A stretch of DNA of 64,000 nt from Candidatus Butyricimonas faecavium (lineage in GTDB: Bacteria; Bacteroidota; Bacteroidia; Bacteroidales; Marinifilaceae). Positions 9,020 to 18,601 of the stretch are shown piece after piece. Location of the stretch: positions 1 through 64,000 of the forward strand of contig CALUKD010000019.1 in NCBI GenBank assembly GCA_944321125.1, written 5' to 3'. Numbering within the stretch: the stretch's first letter is position 1; every line of letters begins with the position of its first letter. The notes below the pieces were generated by a model. That model searched no databases and was not told where the DNA came from. It was given only the letters and a program-made list of their open reading frames with translations. The translations under genes and the position numbers were made by a program.

Positions 9020-9873
9020 TTTGTTCCTCCTGATTCTGATGTTCCATGTCCACTGATTTTCAACGAATCATATATTCGACGCACAACGCCTCTAGCTGTG
9101 TCATCTCCTTTTTTATTACTGGAAATAAATTGATAAAGTTTCAATCCGGTCGTGTATAAAGTAACCTTAAATTCATATTCCGTTCCTCTTTGCACGTATG
9201 TTCCTTGCATAACGACTCCACTCAAATCTCCCTCCTCCACGTAAGCGATATCATTTTTCAAATCGAACACTCTGGGTTGATTCTTCAACTGATTCAATCT
9301 TTCATTCACAGCTTTCTCTAAATCAACCTGCCCGACTTCAGGAGCGTACTCGGTATATAAATACGTAAATTCCAAATCATCTCCCTCATAACTAAAAGTT
9401 TGCATCTCTTTTACTAAAGAACGTACCTCTTCGGGCAACTCATCCGTTACATTCCCCTCAGACTTCATAGCCTTGGGTGTTGCAAGAGACAGGCCTCCCG
9501 CATATGTCCCCGTGTACCACGCCTGCTCCAACACCGGAGTATCATTATCTCCGCTCAACTCGTCATAACCATCCTTCATCCCGTTTAAAACAAGCACAAC
9601 CATCAATATCACCAAAATTCCCCCGATACCCCCGGCAATCAATCCCTTTTTATTCCCCCTCTTCCTAGTCGGTTTCATCATATCCCCCTTCTTCACCTGT
9701 TCTTCCGTCAAGCATACTTCTCGTTGAAAATCCTCGAATGACTTCTCTGGATGTTTCACTTTCCAATCCTTAAAATTATCCTCCAGTTTCCGGTTACACA
9801 AACCACATACTACCAAGTATTCAGACTTCACCTCATTCAGGTGATTACAATGTTTACATTTCAAATAATACAT
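9016..9873 (-). CDS. Zinc-ribbon single-pass membrane protein, unknown function
   Basis: A 285-residue protein. An N-terminal zinc ribbon has two CxxC pairs (Cys7/10 and Cys23/26). A cytoplasmic basic linker (KPTRKRGNKK) precedes one transmembrane helix (about 80-98), and a roughly 185-residue extracytoplasmic part follows with no domain I recognise. It lies 3 nt after the TrmH-like gene and overlaps DPP III by 4 nt. The layout suggests a membrane anchor or sensor, but no function can be assigned. Confidence 0.7.
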   Translation of the reverse strand: MYYLKCKHCNHLNEVKSEYLVVCGLCNRKLEDNFKDWKVKHPEKSFEDFQREVCLTEEQVKKGDMMKPTRKRGNKKGLIAGGIGGILVILMVVLVLNGMKDGYDELSGDNDTPVLEQAWYTGTYAGGLSLATPKAMKSEGNVTDELPEEVRSLVKEMQTFSYEGDDLEFTYLYTEYAPEVGQVDLEKAVNERLNQLKNQPRVFDLKNDIAYVEEGDLSGVVMQGTYVQRGTEYEFKVTLYTTGLKLYQFISSNKKGDDTARGVVRRIYDSLKISGHGTSESGGTK

Positions 9874-9876
9874 CTC

Positions 9877-10578
9877 TCACTCGTTATGATTAAATCGTTC
9901 CAATATCTGAGCCGAAGCCTTAATCGAACGCTTGTACCAAGCAAACAAAACCTGATAACGTTCCTCCTCCGGTAAATGCCAATCTATATCTGTCTGTCGC
10001 AAACGCTGTACCACGCTATACATCAGTAAAGCAGCACATACGCTCACGTTATAACTCTCCGTAAAACCATACATGGGCACCTTCACAAACTCGTCAGCCC
10101 TCGACAACACGTCATCCGACAATCCTGTCAGCTCCGTCCCCATGAAAAAAGCCATTTTCCCCCGATAAAGGTCAATATCATCAATAAAAGCATCCCGTTC
10201 ATGCGGAGTCGTTGCCACGATACGGTACCCTTGTGATTTCAACATCTCAATCGTCTCCACCGTGTTATTCACCCTCTTCCGGTGCCGATGAACCGTTAAC
10301 CAGTCTGCAGCTCCCATAGAAATTTCGGAATTATCCGTGAAAGAATTCATATTTTCAATTACATGTACATTTTGAATTCCAAAACAATCACATGAACGTA
10401 ACACGGCACTACAATTATGTTGCTGGTAAAAATCTTCAAGCACCATTGTGACATAACTCGTCCGTTCCTCAATTAACCGACGGAACAACTCATTTTTATA
10501 ATCCGTCACAAACTCGCTTAGATACTCAACCTGTTCTTTTACAGTATGCATAATACTATTTTGAGGAGACTTTGTCAT
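9877..10578 (-). CDS. SpoU/TrmH-family RNA 2'-O-methyltransferase
   Basis: Methylates a ribose 2'-OH in RNA, most likely tRNA (Gm18, TrmH-like). The 233-residue protein has motif 1 (HNCSAVLRSCDCFG, residues 54-67), motif 2 (FFMGTELTGLSDDVL, about 148-162) and motif 3 (MYGFTESYNVSVCAALLMY, about 172-190), which together form the SAM-binding trefoil knot. The C-terminal helix resembles TrmH. It is the first gene of the minus-strand group ending at the antiporter. The exact target base is not deducible. Confidence 0.85.
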   Translation of the reverse strand: MTKSPQNSIMHTVKEQVEYLSEFVTDYKNELFRRLIEERTSYVTMVLEDFYQQHNCSAVLRSCDCFGIQNVHVIENMNSFTDNSEISMGAADWLTVHRHRKRVNNTVETIEMLKSQGYRIVATTPHERDAFIDDIDLYRGKMAFFMGTELTGLSDDVLSRADEFVKVPMYGFTESYNVSVCAALLMYSVVQRLRQTDIDWHLPEEERYQVLFAWYKRSIKASAQILERFNHNE

Positions 10579-10584
10579 GTTAAA

Positions 10585-10665
10585 AGTTACATCTTTACAA
10601 GTTACAAGCTCATTCTTCCCCCGTTTTCACAACTCGCAACCGGAAAACCTGTAACCAACAACTTA
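10585..10665. repeat. Intergenic repeat related to 12709-12780
   Basis: GC-modest spacer with GTTACAAGCT (10601-10610) and later AACCTGTAACC-like text. The same words, in the same order and also opposed as inverted arms, recur at 12709-12780. It looks like a degenerate copy of a dispersed intergenic element. Confidence 0.35.
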
Positions 10666-10674
10666 TTGGTGAAC

Positions 10675-10700
10675 AAAAAAAGGGTGTCTCAAAACACCCC
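10675..10700 (-). terminator. Terminator of the HU gene
   Basis: A 6-bp GC-rich stem (10682-10687 with 10694-10699) is followed on the minus strand by at least seven T (complement of 10675-10681). Confidence 0.8.
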
Positions 10701-10723
10701 CTTTTAAATTTCTTAAATGGTAA

Positions 10724-10993
10724 TTATAGTTGGCCTTCTAATTCAGCACCAGCTTTAAACCTCACCACCTTCTTTGCCGGAATTTGGATTGTTTTCCCAG
10801 TTTGCGGATTTCTACCTGCTCTTGCACTTCTTTCAGATACAGAGAAAGATCCGAAACCAACCAATGCCACTTTTTCATCTTTTTTCAAAGATTCTCCGAC
10901 CGTAGCTACAAAAGCCTCTAATGCTTTTTTAGAATCTGCTTTTGTCAAACCAGCTTTCTCAGCAATTGCGTCAATTAATTGAGCTTTATTCAT
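10724..10993 (-). CDS. HU-family DNA-binding protein
   Basis: An 89-residue nucleoid protein that bends DNA as a dimer. The N-terminal helices (MNKAQLIDAIAEKAGL), the GFGSF motif at residues 46-50, and the DNA-binding arm RAGRNPQTGKTIQIPA (about 58-73) are all canonical. It is monocistronic, with a well-placed promoter and terminator, consistent with high expression. Confidence 0.95.
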   Translation of the reverse strand: MNKAQLIDAIAEKAGLTKADSKKALEAFVATVGESLKKDEKVALVGFGSFSVSERSARAGRNPQTGKTIQIPAKKVVRFKAGAELEGQL

Positions 10994-11039
10994 AATAGAC
11001 AGTTTTAGGATTAGAACTAATAAATTCTTTATACATTCG

Positions 11040-11070
11040 CAAATGTAGATATTTTCTTGATGAATGCAAA
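11040..11070 (-). promoter_or_regulatory. Bacteroidetes promoter of the HU gene
   Basis: On the minus strand, TTTG (complement of 11067-11070) is followed after exactly 19 nt by TACATTTG (complement of 11040-11047). This matches the -33 and -7 consensus of the Bacteroidetes housekeeping sigma factor. It gives a leader of about 40 nt. Confidence 0.7.
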
Positions 11071-11138
11071 TTTTTTATCAAAAAAACAAAGTCTCTTTAA
11101 CACATTCTGTTATAACCAGTCACTACCCCTTTTGTTTC

Positions 11139-12683
11139 TTAACATATCGCCTCTGCACAGCCTTCTCCATCCATTGCGGCAGAGACAATTCCTCCGGCAT
11201 ACCCGGCCCCTTCCCCGCAAGGATATAACCCAACAATTTCCGGGTGTACCATTTTTTCCGTTTCCCTCGGTATTCTCAATGGAGAAGAAGTTCGACTCTC
11301 CACGCCCAACAGAAGGGCTTCCTCTGTGACAAAACCTCGTGCCTTTTTCCCGAACTGCTCCAACCCGGCACAAAGACGTTGGTAAATGACTTTAGGCAAC
11401 CATTCTTGAAAAGAAGTTGCCCGTATCCCCGGTTTGTAAGAACTTTTGGGTAAATTTTCACTTAAATGTCCTCTCAAAAAATGAGTCAGCCTCTGAACTG
11501 GAGCACATAAATTCTTTCCCCCCTGTTCCCAAGCCGCCCGTTCCAAATCCTCTTGAAATTCCATTCCGGCAAACAAACCTCTATATTGCATTCCATTCAG
11601 TTCACTCTCCCCGATCGAAGTCACCATCGCTGAATTTGCCCATGCCGTATTTCTACCGGATGCCGACATTCCGTTCACCACCTGTTGTTCCGGTCCTGTA
11701 CAAGCTGGAACAACGACCCCTCCGGGACACATGCAAAATGAATATACTCCCCTCCCGTCAACATTCGTCACGAAACTATACTCGGCTGCAGGCAAAAAAT
11801 CACCCCGCCCTTGCGAGTTATGGTACTGGATTCGGTCTATCAGCTCCTGCGGATGTTCTAAGCGAAGCCCCACGGCAAAATCCTTCGGGAGCATCAACAC
11901 AGACCGGGCCCGTAACATCCGGTACACGTCACGGGCAGAATGTCCCGTGGCAAGAATAACGTGTTCTGCCCGAATTTCCTGATCGCCAACCACAACCCCT
12001 TTTACCCGGTTTTGTTCTATAATAATATCTCTCACTCGACTATTGAAACGCACTTCTCCACCATACTTCTCGATCGTCTTACGCATATTCACAATCACTT
12101 GAGGCAATTTATCCGTACCGATATGCGGATGTGCATCAATCAATATATTAGGATTCGCCCCGTGATAAACCAAAATTTCCAAAATTCGATCCACGTTCCC
12201 TCGTTTCTTCGAACGAGTAAACAATTTACCATCTGAAAACGTCCCGGCACCTCCTTCCCCGAAACCATAGTTCGAATCTTCATTCGCAACTCCGGTTTTA
12301 TATAAACGATTCAAATCCTGCTTCCGTTCTTCCACACACTTCCCTCTCTCCAAAATAATAGGCCTCTTCCCTAACTCGATCAGCCGTAAGGCTGCAAACA
12401 GACCAGCTGGTCCAGCACCCACCACAACCACCGTCTCGGCAAACGAAACATCCCGGTATTGAGGTACAAATACTCGTTCTTTCTGTTCCACCCGATCCAA
12501 ATGTACACCGACTTTCAGTTGAATAACAACCTTGCGTTGACGAGCATCTATCGATTTTCGTAAAATCTCCACATGCACGATTCTCTCTTTACCCACGTGC
12601 AACACCTTTGCCAACAGTTCGTTAACAATCTCCCGATCATGTGCCTCTTCCGGCGTAATTCTCAATTCTATCTCTTTATACAT
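11139..12683 (-). CDS. FAD-dependent oxidoreductase (COG2509 type)
   Basis: A 514-residue flavoprotein of the NAD(FAD)-utilising dehydrogenase group. A roughly 80-residue N-terminal extension precedes the FAD-binding GAGPAGL motif at about 89-95. The second dinucleotide signature HVILATGHSARD is near residue 245, and the C-terminal FAD clamp reads YPCGEGAGYAGGIVSAAMDG. This group includes proteins annotated as FAD-dependent dehydrogenases of unknown substrate. It is single, with no obvious partner. Confidence 0.85.
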   Translation of the reverse strand: MYKEIELRITPEEAHDREIVNELLAKVLHVGKERIVHVEILRKSIDARQRKVVIQLKVGVHLDRVEQKERVFVPQYRDVSFAETVVVVGAGPAGLFAALRLIELGKRPIILERGKCVEERKQDLNRLYKTGVANEDSNYGFGEGGAGTFSDGKLFTRSKKRGNVDRILEILVYHGANPNILIDAHPHIGTDKLPQVIVNMRKTIEKYGGEVRFNSRVRDIIIEQNRVKGVVVGDQEIRAEHVILATGHSARDVYRMLRARSVLMLPKDFAVGLRLEHPQELIDRIQYHNSQGRGDFLPAAEYSFVTNVDGRGVYSFCMCPGGVVVPACTGPEQQVVNGMSASGRNTAWANSAMVTSIGESELNGMQYRGLFAGMEFQEDLERAAWEQGGKNLCAPVQRLTHFLRGHLSENLPKSSYKPGIRATSFQEWLPKVIYQRLCAGLEQFGKKARGFVTEEALLLGVESRTSSPLRIPRETEKMVHPEIVGLYPCGEGAGYAGGIVSAAMDGEGCAEAIC

Positions 12684-12689
12684 AATATG

Positions 12690-12780
12690 GTGGCTTCGCC
12701 ACGTTATAGGTTACAAGCTACAAGTTCAAAGCTATCCGTCCGGTAATCAACCCGCAACTTGTAACCCGTAACTTGCAACT
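12690..12780. repeat. Intergenic inverted repeat
   Basis: Contains a short hairpin (GTGGC at 12690-12694 with GCCAC at 12698-12702). It then has imperfect inverted arms, 12709-12726 against 12756-12773, made of GTTACAAG/CTTGTAAC words. It resembles the spacer at 10585-10665, suggesting a dispersed, REP-like element. Confidence 0.4.
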
Positions 12781-12845
12781 CTTATTTAGTGCGAAAATAA
12801 GAAAAAAATCATACCTTCGCACGACAGATTTAAACAATAATTACT

Positions 12846-13601
12846 ATGAACAAGATAGCATTAATTACAGGGGCCACTTCCGGGATCGGAAAGGCAACAG
12901 CAACCAAATTGGCCGAAATCGGGTATAATATCATTATCACCGGACGCCGGGGCGACCGTCTGACCGCACTGGAAGACGAATTAAAAGCAAAAGGCATTAA
13001 AGTATTGGCCCTTCAATTCGATGTTCGTAACCAAGAGGAAGTCCACAACGCGATTAGCAACCTACCGGCAGAGTGGAAAAATATAGATATTCTAGTCAAT
13101 AACGCAGGTCTTGCCGTGGGAACTTCTCCTATCCAAGACGGAATTCTGGATGACTGGGAACGCATGATCGATACCAACGTGAAAGGTCTTCTTTACATCA
13201 CCCACGAAGTAGCTCCCTTGATGATTAAAAATGAAAAAGGGCACATCGTCAATATCGCTTCCGTGGCAGGCAAAGAAGTTTATCCCGGTGGAAATGTATA
13301 CTGTGCCACCAAACACGCCGTGGATGCCCTTTCTAAAGCTATGCGCATCGACATGCTGAAACATAACATCAAGGTAACCAACATCGCTCCGGGAATGGTT
13401 GAAACCGAATTTTCAGTAGTTCGCTACAAAGGTGACCAACAAGCCGCTGACAACGTATACAAGGGAATTACCCCCCTCACGGGAGAAGACATCGCTGACA
13501 CGATCGTGTTTGCCGTGACTCGTCCGGCTCATATCTGCTTGAATGACATTCAAATCATGCCCACGGCTCAAGCTAGTTCCAGAGACGTGAACAGAAAATA
13601 A
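12846..13601 (+). CDS. Short-chain dehydrogenase (YdfG-like)
   Basis: An NAD(P)-dependent oxidoreductase of 251 residues. It has the cofactor motif TGATSGIG (residues 8-15), NNAG (about 85-88), and the Ser-Tyr-Lys triad within SVAGKEVYPGGNVYCATKHA. The overall form matches YdfG/serine or L-allo-threonine 3-dehydrogenase, classical SDRs acting on 3-hydroxy acids; the exact substrate is inference. A near-consensus TACCTTCG lies at 12812-12819, and a hairpin follows the stop. Confidence 0.85.
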   Translation: MNKIALITGATSGIGKATATKLAEIGYNIIITGRRGDRLTALEDELKAKGIKVLALQFDVRNQEEVHNAISNLPAEWKNIDILVNNAGLAVGTSPIQDGILDDWERMIDTNVKGLLYITHEVAPLMIKNEKGHIVNIASVAGKEVYPGGNVYCATKHAVDALSKAMRIDMLKHNIKVTNIAPGMVETEFSVVRYKGDQQAADNVYKGITPLTGEDIADTIVFAVTRPAHICLNDIQIMPTAQASSRDVNRK

Positions 13602-13655
13602 CAAAATACTCATTGTGTCATTCTCATAGATTTTGTCATATAAAATAAGAAGGAA

Positions 13656-13704
13656 ATGCACTATGCGAGCATAACAAACAAATATACTCTCATAGTGCAT
13701 TTTT
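13656..13704 (+). terminator. Hairpin terminator after the SDR gene
   Basis: A perfect 10-bp inverted repeat (13656-13665 with 13691-13700) with a 25-nt loop and a T-run. It lies between convergent genes and may serve both. Confidence 0.55.
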
Positions 13705-13728
13705 ATTGTCCTTGCCCCTTAAAGCCCT

Positions 13729-16107
13729 TCATTTATCACTCTTTTCCCCGTCCACGACAACAAAACCCTGCCGCAACGTATTCCCCTTCGCGTCCACTAG
13801 ATAAAGAGTATGTCGTCCGGGAGCCACGTTCACCTCTAACTGGTGATGATAACGAGTAGTTCCTAAAAATTGATCATCAATATGCCAGTAGACCAACGTG
13901 GAAGGTTCCCGGTGAGCCATCTCAAACACCACACCACGCACCATACCCCCTAAATCTTTGGGAATAAACACTCGCAATCCCCTCTGCGGATAAATCATTT
14001 CCATCACATCATCCTGCCCTCGCTGGCAATCGGCACGGTAAGGCGGTAATTTCTTGTAATCCGAATGTGTACGGGCATAATACCACTCCTGCACGGGAGA
14101 CAACACGAACCAAGGTTCTATCTTCATGCGTGATACGGATTCACATTCCGAATCTACTCTAAATTTACCCGTCCAGTCAAGATTTACTAGCCGATGATAA
14201 GGACAAACCTCTGTTTTCTCTCCGGATCGAGCAACATAGACAGTATTCGTCTCCGGACATATCGAGGATGCCCGATACCCGCTCTTACAACAAACGGCAA
14301 TCGCTGACAATTCCTCACGCGGCATATAAAAACGGGCATCCGTTCTTACTAAAGAGGCTACCTCAAACAAAATCGGTGCGGCAGCCCGTACCCCAATCAG
14401 TCCGGGACGTCCCTCGCCATCCGCGTTACCAACCCACACCCCGATCACGTACTCCGGATTCACTCCCACAGCCCAAGCATCTCGAAAACCAAAACTCGTT
14501 CCCGTTTTCCAAGAAAGATTCATCGAAGAAGCAAAATTCTTCCATCCTGACTCCAAATCCGGTCGTTCCACATCCTGCAAAGCTTTAAGAGTAAGCCATA
14601 CTGCAGCAGCATTAACCACGTTACTTTGCACCTCGACACTATCCACCTGTTCATCCGCCCAAAGCCGTAAACGCCGGAATTCATGATCAAAACTCACCCC
14701 ATCACACTCGTTATAGTGCCTCAAAGTTGAAGCCATTCCCCCATACATATTACATAAATCCCACAACTTACACTCGGCCCCTCCCAAAATAAGACTCAAC
14801 CCATAATTCTCCGCCTTCCGATTTAAGGTCGTGATCCCCATCTTTTTCAAATCATCATAGAAATGCTCCACCCCGTACTCCCGCAGCAAACGCACGAAAG
14901 GAATATTCAATGACATCGCCAACGCTTTATCCGCGGGAACAACTCCTTGGAAATCTTTGTTAAAATTCGAGGGAACATACCCCCCGAAACGAGATGGTAC
15001 GTCCGACACGATCGTCCCCGGTAAGATATACCCGGATTGCTGCATCAACGCATACAAAGCCGGCTTCAAAATACTCCCGGAACTACGATTAGCCATGATA
15101 ATATCTACTTGATTTCCACCGTCGTCACGTACCTTAGGCCCGTTTCCCACGTAAGCTCTCACCTGACCGGTCGGAATATGCGCTACCAATACAGCTGCAT
15201 TATAAATATGATTGTGTTTCAAGACATCAATATGCCGCCTTACGATCCCGTTCACCTGTTCTTGCAACCGGGAATCAATAAATGTTTGGCTAATCTTCCC
15301 TCGACGTTGCCCGTAGGCCCTCGCCAATAAATGAGGGGCGATACATTCCGGACTATATACCTGACCGGGTAAAGGTTCCGCCATCGCCATTTCCAAATCT
15401 CCCTGATCAAAATATCCCTGTTTATGAAGTTCTCGCAACAGAATATCCCGCTTTTCTTTCAAACTAGGCATATTCCTTCCCGGATACATCAAAGCCGGTG
15501 CATTCGGCAACACGGCAAGTAACGCTGCCTCTGCCCAACTCAATTCGTCTGGCTGACGATTAAAATACTTCAATGAAGCCGCCTGTATACCCACGATATT
15601 CCCACCAAAAGGTGCATGGTCCACGTACATATTCAGAATTTCCCATTTCGTGAAACTCTGTTCCAAACGGATCGCTAGCAACATTTCCAATATCTTCTCC
15701 GGAATCGTCCGAGGTGGATTACCACGTGACAAGCGAATCACCTGCATCGTCAACGTGCTTCCGCCACTCACCACCGAACCATTCCGTACATTCAACCACA
15801 ACGCCCGCCCCACCGCCAACGGATCTACCCCGGGATGAGTCAAAAATCGCTTATCCTCGAAACACATCAAAGCGGCCATATATTTCATAGAAAGACGTCC
15901 TCTTCCCGACACCCGGTACTGTCCGTCACTTGCCACGGTCATACCCATAATCTCCCCCTCCCTATCTAAAATTACGGTCGAATAAGGCACGGTAAACAAC
16001 GGGGTCGGCAGAAAATACCACCATCCTATCACCAAAGCGAGCAACACACTCCCCCCAATCCCTAACCTCAGGATCGGCCTTCGCATTGTTTCTCGCCCGA
16101 CACGCAT
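13729..16107 (-). CDS. pbpC: Penicillin-binding protein 1C
   Basis: A bifunctional peptidoglycan glycosyltransferase/transpeptidase of 792 residues. One N-terminal helix (about 14-30) is followed by the GT51 domain with EDKRFLTHPGVDP, GGSTLTMQVIRL and an RLEQSFTKWEILNMY block. In the transpeptidase domain the active serine is in SILK (SSGSILKPALY), with SLN and KTGTS motifs. The last about 100 residues form the PBP1C C-terminal domain. It starts 10 nt after fmt, in an apparent lptF/G-fmt-pbpC operon. The alpha-2-macroglobulin partner often beside pbpC is absent here. Confidence 0.93.
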   Translation of the reverse strand: MRVGRETMRRPILRLGIGGSVLLALVIGWWYFLPTPLFTVPYSTVILDREGEIMGMTVASDGQYRVSGRGRLSMKYMAALMCFEDKRFLTHPGVDPLAVGRALWLNVRNGSVVSGGSTLTMQVIRLSRGNPPRTIPEKILEMLLAIRLEQSFTKWEILNMYVDHAPFGGNIVGIQAASLKYFNRQPDELSWAEAALLAVLPNAPALMYPGRNMPSLKEKRDILLRELHKQGYFDQGDLEMAMAEPLPGQVYSPECIAPHLLARAYGQRRGKISQTFIDSRLQEQVNGIVRRHIDVLKHNHIYNAAVLVAHIPTGQVRAYVGNGPKVRDDGGNQVDIIMANRSSGSILKPALYALMQQSGYILPGTIVSDVPSRFGGYVPSNFNKDFQGVVPADKALAMSLNIPFVRLLREYGVEHFYDDLKKMGITTLNRKAENYGLSLILGGAECKLWDLCNMYGGMASTLRHYNECDGVSFDHEFRRLRLWADEQVDSVEVQSNVVNAAAVWLTLKALQDVERPDLESGWKNFASSMNLSWKTGTSFGFRDAWAVGVNPEYVIGVWVGNADGEGRPGLIGVRAAAPILFEVASLVRTDARFYMPREELSAIAVCCKSGYRASSICPETNTVYVARSGEKTEVCPYHRLVNLDWTGKFRVDSECESVSRMKIEPWFVLSPVQEWYYARTHSDYKKLPPYRADCQRGQDDVMEMIYPQRGLRVFIPKDLGGMVRGVVFEMAHREPSTLVYWHIDDQFLGTTRYHHQLEVNVAPGRHTLYLVDAKGNTLRQGFVVVDGEKSDK

Positions 16108-16117
16108 AATAAATTGA

Positions 16118-17074
16118 TTACAGAGAGTAATCCTCTATATGAAATCCCCGCAAAAACTCTTCCGTCTTCATTCGCTTTTTCCCGGACAACTGTAACTCTT
16201 TTATCCGAATAATCCCCCCTTCCACCAACACATCCAGATAAGTTTTATTATCCGTTGACAAACCCACTTCTTTCCCATGCTCTTTCACGATTCTCTCTGT
16301 CTCGAAAATTTTCAAAGAAACGGCCTCCCCGGTCTTTTTGTTTCGGAACTCGGTCCACGCTGTCGGAAACGGAGAAAGTCCCCGTATATGATTAAAAACG
16401 GCATCCAAACCTAACCTCCAATCCACCTTCATATCTTCTTTGAATATTTTAGGTGCATGCTTGGGTTCTCGCCCGGCCAGCAAACCTGCTTGATCCTGTA
16501 ACGGATAATCACCGGTACCCATAGCTTCCACCGTCTTTACCAGCAAATCGGCACCAGTGTACATTAATTGATCGTGCAACTCCCCAGCCGTCATATTCGG
16601 TCCGATCTCCACACTTTCCTGAAAAATCAAATTTCCTGTATCAATCTCATGTTTCAAAAGAAAAGTCGTCACCCCGCTACAAGTTTCCCCGTTCATTATC
16701 GCCCAGTTAATCGGGGCCGCTCCCCGGTAGTCCGGCAACAGCGAAGCATGTAAATTAACCGTTCCCAACGGGGGCATATTCCAAACCACTTCAGGCAACA
16801 TCTTGAATGCCACCACAAGCTGCAAATCCGCTTGAAAAGCCCTCAATTCCTCCAAAAACCGTTCATCCCGGAAACGCTCCGGCTGTAACACGGGAATTCC
16901 CCTCTCCACGGCAAATTTCTTCACGGGAGACTCTTGAATCTTTTGTCCCCTTCCTGCTGGTTTATCCGGATTGGTCACGACAACCACGACTTGATGTCCG
17001 GCCTCCAGCAACTTCTGTAACGGATACACCGCAAAATCCGGCGTTCCCATGTACACGATTCTTAATTCACGCAT
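16118..17074 (-). CDS. fmt: Methionyl-tRNA formyltransferase
   Basis: Formylates initiator Met-tRNA. I chose the ATG at 17074, giving 318 residues that begin MRELRIVYMGTPDFA as in the family, rather than a start 60 nt upstream. The formyl-donor site is visible as NLHASLLPDYRGAAPI with the catalytic Asn-His, followed by GVTTFLL and DTGNL. The C-terminal tRNA-binding domain covers about 205-318. The start overlaps the upstream lptF/G gene by 8 nt. Confidence 0.93.
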   Translation of the reverse strand: MRELRIVYMGTPDFAVYPLQKLLEAGHQVVVVVTNPDKPAGRGQKIQESPVKKFAVERGIPVLQPERFRDERFLEELRAFQADLQLVVAFKMLPEVVWNMPPLGTVNLHASLLPDYRGAAPINWAIMNGETCSGVTTFLLKHEIDTGNLIFQESVEIGPNMTAGELHDQLMYTGADLLVKTVEAMGTGDYPLQDQAGLLAGREPKHAPKIFKEDMKVDWRLGLDAVFNHIRGLSPFPTAWTEFRNKKTGEAVSLKIFETERIVKEHGKEVGLSTDNKTYLDVLVEGGIIRIKELQLSGKKRMKTEEFLRGFHIEDYSL

Positions 17075-18533
17075 TCTTATCTTTCTTTTTAAAGAAACCG
17101 ATAACCTTCTTAATGAAATTAGTATATGATTCACTACTCATGACAGCCGAATCCGTCATGGCCGTGTAAGTCAATATAGCACCTAGCGGCAATAGAACTA
17201 CGGAAGAAATCCACATTCCCTGCCAAGGCTCCAACACCCCTTCCCGAGCCGCCCGTTCCCCCATCATCCAGATAATATAATACACAATGAACAGGAAAAT
17301 CGAAACCACTACCGGAGCCCCCAATCCTCCTTTACGAATGATACCTCCTAATGGAGCTCCAATAAAAAAGAAAATAAAACAGGCAAACGATAATGTAAAC
17401 TTCCTATGCCACTCGATATTATATTTACGGACAGACTCTTCATCCCGTTTATTGATAGACAAATCATTCATATGACTTGTTTGGGCTCCCCGGGCAAATT
17501 GCACGGCCTGATCGATCGTGTTTTTCCGCTCCTCCACATCAAAAGTCTGGTAAAGGCTATCCAAATTCCTAACAACCCCTCTCGTTTCTTCACGAATCAC
17601 GCTATCCCGTTTGGGATTTCTGTCCTGTTTCTTCACGTAATTCTCCCGAAGCATATCGTGCGCTTTCCTTTGTTTCCGGCTGTCCAATCGTAGAGACAGG
17701 GCCGAAACCGTACTGTCTAACTGGGCTATATTCAACATCCCGTAGCTATTCTTGAATAAATCCTCATCTGTACGTTGCAAGTCCGTATCGCCCAACGGGA
17801 TAATAAAATACTGCTTGTCAAACTGTACTCGCCGGAAAGGATAGGTTTTAGTATTATTCGACTTCAACCCCTCATCCGTATACGTGTAACCGTGATATAA
17901 CTCCACTTCCATAAAACGCCCCGTCGGATCGGCCTCCATGATACCGGAATCTGCTATCGTCATCTCGTAATTACCCCTTCTATCCGTGTGGTTATAAATC
18001 AGCATATTGTACATCATCCCCGACTTCTTATCAATCTTGTCCACCTTGATGCTATACCCTTCTATATCATTGATAAACACCCCTTCCTTCAAGGACAATT
18101 CAGGCTTCTGCCGTTTTATATCGTAGAGCAAACTACTCGCTTTCAAGTTCGCATAAGGAAGCACGTTATTAGAAAAAAAGAAGGCCGCAATCGTAAAAAT
18201 AACGATCAACACGATTAACGGTTTCATAATCCGGTACAACGAAATACCAGCCGCTTTCAACGCCGTCAACTCGTAATTTTCTCCCAAGCTACCAAATGTC
18301 ATAATCGAAGCCAACAACACGGCCAACGGCAACCCCATCGGAACCAATGTCAATGACACGTAAAAAAGTAATTCTGAAATAACATGCCCTTCCAGTCCTT
18401 TTCCTACCAGATCATCAATATATCGCCACAAAAACTGCATGATCAAGACAAACATACTGATAAAAAAGGTGGCCACAAAAGGACCGACAAAGCTTTTAAG
18501 CATAAACAGGTGGAGCTTCTTCATTTTTAGCAC
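17067..18533 (-). CDS. LptF/LptG-family LPS export permease
   Basis: Inner-membrane component of the LPS transport ABC system (YjgP/YjgQ family). It has 488 residues, with three N-terminal helices, a large periplasmic beta-jellyroll region (about 125-370) and three C-terminal helices. Family-typical text includes FGSLGENYELTALKAAGISLYRIM near residue 80-105 and IGAPLGGIIRKGGLG near 395. The jellyroll contains a long charged insert rich in Arg/Lys (about 285-360). The start could also be Met4. It is the first gene of the operon with fmt and pbpC. Confidence 0.88.
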   Translation of the reverse strand: MLKMKKLHLFMLKSFVGPFVATFFISMFVLIMQFLWRYIDDLVGKGLEGHVISELLFYVSLTLVPMGLPLAVLLASIMTFGSLGENYELTALKAAGISLYRIMKPLIVLIVIFTIAAFFFSNNVLPYANLKASSLLYDIKRQKPELSLKEGVFINDIEGYSIKVDKIDKKSGMMYNMLIYNHTDRRGNYEMTIADSGIMEADPTGRFMEVELYHGYTYTDEGLKSNNTKTYPFRRVQFDKQYFIIPLGDTDLQRTDEDLFKNSYGMLNIAQLDSTVSALSLRLDSRKQRKAHDMLRENYVKKQDRNPKRDSVIREETRGVVRNLDSLYQTFDVEERKNTIDQAVQFARGAQTSHMNDLSINKRDEESVRKYNIEWHRKFTLSFACFIFFFIGAPLGGIIRKGGLGAPVVVSIFLFIVYYIIWMMGERAAREGVLEPWQGMWISSVVLLPLGAILTYTAMTDSAVMSSESYTNFIKKVIGFFKKKDKNA

Positions 18534-18601
18534 CTTATATTGGTTTTCTTATTTTTCTACTTTACTCGTGATAAACGAATTCACAAAGATAGAAAAAAAC
18601 T

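Noticed and set aside
11110-11959. Plus-strand frames within the FAD oxidoreductase gene
   Set aside because: They are antisense shadows of a well-conserved enzyme and show no domain.
17074-17134. Longer N-terminus for Fmt
   Set aside because: The added 20 residues are the reverse frame of the LptF/G C-terminus; family alignment begins at the internal Met.
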